NCBI GenBank assembly: GCA_016719755.1
Contig: JADJYM010000015.1
Span: 496,001-560,000, forward strand
Origin: Novosphingobium sp.
GTDB taxonomy: Bacteria > Pseudomonadota > Alphaproteobacteria > Sphingomonadales > Sphingomonadaceae
Reading direction: 5' to 3'
Length of the DNA: 64,000 bases
In this document: piece by piece, positions 61,747 through 64,000 of the stretch
Numbering within the stretch: the first letter of the stretch is position 1
How the letters are laid out: each line of letters begins with the position of its first letter
Position numbers and translations under genes: made by a program
The notes under the pieces: generated by a model
The model's input: only the letters and a program-made list of their open reading frames with translations
Databases searched by the model: none
Told to the model about the DNA's origin: nothing

Positions 61747-63381
61747 ATGCGCTGGCTTGCCGCCCTGCCTGTGGCACTCGGTCTGGCCGGGCCAGCCTTG
61801 GCTGATGACATCGCCGCGTCCGAGCCGCGCGACCTGTCGGTCACGATCTACCGCGATCCGGGGCGCGGCGGCGGCGGACAGATCCAGCTTGGGCGGCTCG
61901 GCGGCTTTGCGGTCATCACCGAAACCCGCACGGTTACCCTGCCTGCCGGCAAGCACCGGCTGCGCTTTGTCGGCGTCGTTGACGGGATCGTGCCGGAAAG
62001 CGCGATCGTCACTGGCCTGCCGGGCGGGGTGATCGAGAAGAACCGCGATGCCGCCCTGCTCTCTCCCGCCGCGCTGTTCCGCGCGTTTCAGGGCCGGGCG
62101 ATTACCCTGAAACGAACAAGCCGCGTCACCGGCAAGGCGGTGACCCTGCCCGCGCAGCTGGTTTCCGCCGGACCGGACGGCGTGATCTTCCGCACTGCCG
62201 AGGGCGAGGAGGCACTGCGCTGCACGGGCCTGGCCGAAACGTTCAGCTATGACCGCGCCGCAGAGGGGCTTTCCGCCCGCCCGGTGCTTTCGGTCCTGAC
62301 AAGCACCAGCCGCCCGGTAACGGCCGAGATCAAGCTGACCTATCTTGCCGAGGGGTTCGACTGGAGCGCCAGCTACACCGCCGATGTCGATCCCGCTGGC
62401 AAGTCGCTCAACCTTGGCGGGTGGATCACTCTCGCCAATGGCAATTCCGTCTCGCTGCCCGATGCCCGCACCCAGATCGTCGCGGGCGGCCTCAGGCGCG
62501 AGGATGCGCGGCGGCTGCGCGGCGTGGCCCCGCAGGTTTCGCTCAATTGCTGGCCGCAGCAGCGCACCCACCAGATCCCGCGCAAGCCCGAGCGGCCCTA
62601 CGCGCTTGTTTCGCCCTACCGTGAGCAACCGGACGGGGAAGACGATGCCTATCTGAGGGACTCGAACATCGTCGTGACCGGCTCACGCGTGATGCGCAGT
62701 TACGAAGCCATGCCGGCCCCGGCCATGGTCGCGCCGCCGCCCCCTCCCCCGCCGCCGCAGGCCGAGCAGCTGGGCGATCTCAAGCTCTATCGCCTGCCTG
62801 AACGCACCACCATCGCGGCGCGGCAGATGAAGCAGAGCCGCCTGCTCGACCAGCCGGAAGTCACCTTCGAACACGTGCTCGACGTCGAACTTTCAGCCTT
62901 TGACAATGGCGCGCCAAGCGAAGTTGGCCGGGTGGAGGAGCCGAACTATTCCACCCCGCGTCCGGTCACGCTGGTGCGTACCCGCAATGACAAGGCGAAC
63001 GGCCTTGGCCTGCCCCTGCCGGCCGGGCAGCTGGTGGTCCGGCAGGGCCATCAGGGCCGGATGCTCCCGGTCGGCCAGCCCGCGCTGCGCGACACGGCGG
63101 AGGATGAGAAGATCGAACTGCGGCTCAACGCCGCCAGTGATATCACGGTCGAACGCCGCACCGTGCGGGTCGCCAGGCGCAAGCAGTGGCAGCACCTGAA
63201 ATTCACCAGCGCGCGCGGCGAGCCTGCGACCATCGAGGTCCGCTTCACCAATTCCGCCGCGATGCGCTTTGATTTCGGCGACAAGGCCGAGACCTTCCGC
63301 CGTGATGGGGAGCAGGTCCTCAGGCTGCAGATCTCTCCCGACAGCACCCACGAGCTGGCCTATACCGTAAGCTGGAACTGA
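61747..63381 (+). CDS. Second DUF4139-type exported protein with TonB-box-like linker
   Basis: A 544-residue exported protein; the ATG at 61747 gives MRWLAALPVALGLAGPALADD. The architecture echoes the upstream gene: DLSVTIYRDPG near the start, AEGFDWSASYTADVDPAGKSLNLGGWITLANGNS in the middle and HELAYTVSW at the end. It differs by a 60-residue insertion near residues 285-345 containing NIVVTGSR, followed by a run of eight prolines. The NIVVTGSR string is like the TonB-box region of sphingomonad TonB-dependent receptors. Function unknown. Confidence 0.8.
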   Translation: MRWLAALPVALGLAGPALADDIAASEPRDLSVTIYRDPGRGGGGQIQLGRLGGFAVITETRTVTLPAGKHRLRFVGVVDGIVPESAIVTGLPGGVIEKNRDAALLSPAALFRAFQGRAITLKRTSRVTGKAVTLPAQLVSAGPDGVIFRTAEGEEALRCTGLAETFSYDRAAEGLSARPVLSVLTSTSRPVTAEIKLTYLAEGFDWSASYTADVDPAGKSLNLGGWITLANGNSVSLPDARTQIVAGGLRREDARRLRGVAPQVSLNCWPQQRTHQIPRKPERPYALVSPYREQPDGEDDAYLRDSNIVVTGSRVMRSYEAMPAPAMVAPPPPPPPPQAEQLGDLKLYRLPERTTIAARQMKQSRLLDQPEVTFEHVLDVELSAFDNGAPSEVGRVEEPNYSTPRPVTLVRTRNDKANGLGLPLPAGQLVVRQGHQGRMLPVGQPALRDTAEDEKIELRLNAASDITVERRTVRVARRKQWQHLKFTSARGEPATIEVRFTNSAAMRFDFGDKAETFRRDGEQVLRLQISPDSTHELAYTVSWN

Positions 63382-63447
63382 CCGGCCCCGCTTCACTCAA
63401 CTGATCGTTCACAGGCGCCGATTCACCGCTTGATAAACTCAACTCAT

Positions 63448-63481
63448 TCGATAGAGTTTGAACTCTACCGATTCGGTAGAG
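63448..63481. promoter_or_regulatory. Double palindromic operator upstream of the DUF4349 gene
   Basis: Three alternating copies of one half-site: TCGATAGAGTT (63448-63458), its near complement AACTCTACCGA (63461-63471), and TCGGTAGAG (63473-63481). The last two form a perfect 19-base palindrome; the first two pair with one mismatch. The array lies 18 bases before the DUF4349 start codon. This is the layout of an operator bound by two regulator dimers (TetR or similar), but no regulator gene is within the window. Confidence 0.65.
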
Positions 63482-63499
63482 ACTTGTGGGAGAGTCACC

Positions 63500-64000
63500 A
63501 TGCGCCTGCCTCGCACTGCCCTCATTGCCTTTATCGCACCCGCCTTGCTGCTTTCCGCCTGCTCCGCCGAAAAGGCTGAAGATGGCGCGCCAGCCACTTC
63601 CGAAGCGGCTTCCGGCAACGCTGCTGCCAGCGCCCCAGATGCGGCCGGGCCCGGCATTGGCGGCGCGGTCGCACGGGGGGTCGCCTTTACCTATGCCTAT
63701 GCCTTCACTCTTCCGGCCAAGTCCGTATCGACAGTCCAGCGCGAACACGCCGCAGCCTGCGAACGGCTTGGCGCGGCGCGCTGCCGGGTGACGGGGATGA
63801 GCTTTGAGCAGCCGGGATCGGAGGATGTATCCGCCCGGCTTGACCTGCTGCTTGCGCCCGATCTGGCCCACCGCTTCGCCAGCGAGGGCATCGCTGCGGT
63901 CGAACGCGCCAAGGGCAAGCTCGATCATGCTTCGGTCAACGGAGAGAACGCGGGCGATGCGATCAAGGTATCGCAGGCCGACAGCGCAGCGATCCAGGCC
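63500..64000 (+). CDS. DUF4349 lipoprotein, 3' end cut by window edge
   Basis: 167 residues are visible. Lipoprotein signal with lipobox LLSAC, a low-complexity Ala/Ser linker, then VAFTYAYAFTLPAKSVSTVQREHAAACERLGAARCRVTGM, the typical opening of DUF4349 proteins, which continue with a coiled coil and two membrane helices. The end lies outside the window. Placed behind a strong palindromic operator. Confidence 0.8.
   Translation, partial: MRLPRTALIAFIAPALLLSACSAEKAEDGAPATSEAASGNAAASAPDAAGPGIGGAVARGVAFTYAYAFTLPAKSVSTVQREHAAACERLGAARCRVTGMSFEQPGSEDVSARLDLLLAPDLAHRFASEGIAAVERAKGKLDHASVNGENAGDAIKVSQADSAAIQA

Noticed and set aside
1-64000. CRISPR array
   Set aside because: No regularly spaced direct repeats of 23-40 bases were seen; the repeats present are single palindromes.

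Overview
The window looks like chromosomal DNA of a GC-rich alphaproteobacterium, most likely a sphingomonad (Sphingomonadales). This is judged from gene content (a PhaR-type PHA repressor, a vgr-related sphingomonad protein, HrcA/GrpE next to RNase PH/RdgB/HemW, paired DUF4139 proteins, Acr3-type arsenic genes) and from gene order. No similarity search was run. Coding density is very high, operons show many 4-base ATGA overlaps, and no gene-free stretch exceeds 300 bases.

Layout. 0-2.3 kb: mazG (cut by the window edge) and an AidB-type acyl-CoA dehydrogenase. 2.3-6.4 kb: a Tn554-like site-specific transposon with tnpA (single-base frameshift), tnpB and tnpC, flanked by AT-rich DNA with strong hairpins. 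6.4-14.6 kb: a long leftward housekeeping and cell-wall run (mltB-like, rlpA-like/SPOR, dacC-like PBP, tmk, holB, metG, tatD, a PhnP-like metallo-hydrolase and a 56-residue membrane protein). 14.66 kb: tRNA-Ser(UGA). 14.8-17.2 kb: an arsenic operon arsR-arsI-arsC-acr3 with a recognisable promoter/operator. 17.3-24.6 kb: a six-gene translationally coupled cluster (KAS III, 3beta-HSD-like reductase, metallo-beta-lactamase-fold hydrolase, ATP-grasp ligase, FemAB/GNAT-like acyltransferase, Rieske oxygenase), facing a CoF/F390-synthetase-like adenylating enzyme. This is the best candidate for an undescribed pathway. 24.8-33.2 kb: PilZ protein, pyruvate dehydrogenase E3 and E2, thioesterase, universal stress protein, RNase R, a DUF805 protein and an archaeal/eukaryote-type prolyl-tRNA synthetase.

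33.3-39.0 kb: PhaR repressor with a self-operator candidate, then a leftward radA-cvpA-iscU-like-MHS transporter-alr run. 39.1-41.5 kb: a large patatin-like protein. 41.5-48.1 kb: the chaperone region (dnaK-dnaJ and hrcA-grpE) with a sigma-32-like promoter, interrupted by rightward genes for a PCu(A)C copper chaperone, a vgr-related protein and a probable HEPN-domain orphan. 48.2-53.8 kb: rightward lipoprotein, rph, rdgB, hemW, xerC and a secreted M23 peptidase. 53.8-56.6 kb: leftward rsmI-yraN-gshB-dedA. 56.6-64 kb: rightward LpoA-like lipoprotein, parE, a small PD-(D/E)xK-like protein, two DUF4139 proteins and a DUF4349 lipoprotein behind a strong palindromic operator.

Functionally most of the window is core genome: translation, DNA replication and repair, proteostasis, envelope growth and central carbon metabolism. 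Accessory pieces are the transposon, the arsenic operon, the biosynthetic cluster and two small lower-GC orphans placed at operon seams. Start sites were chosen from signal peptides, conserved N-termini, Shine-Dalgarno spacing and overlap with the upstream gene.
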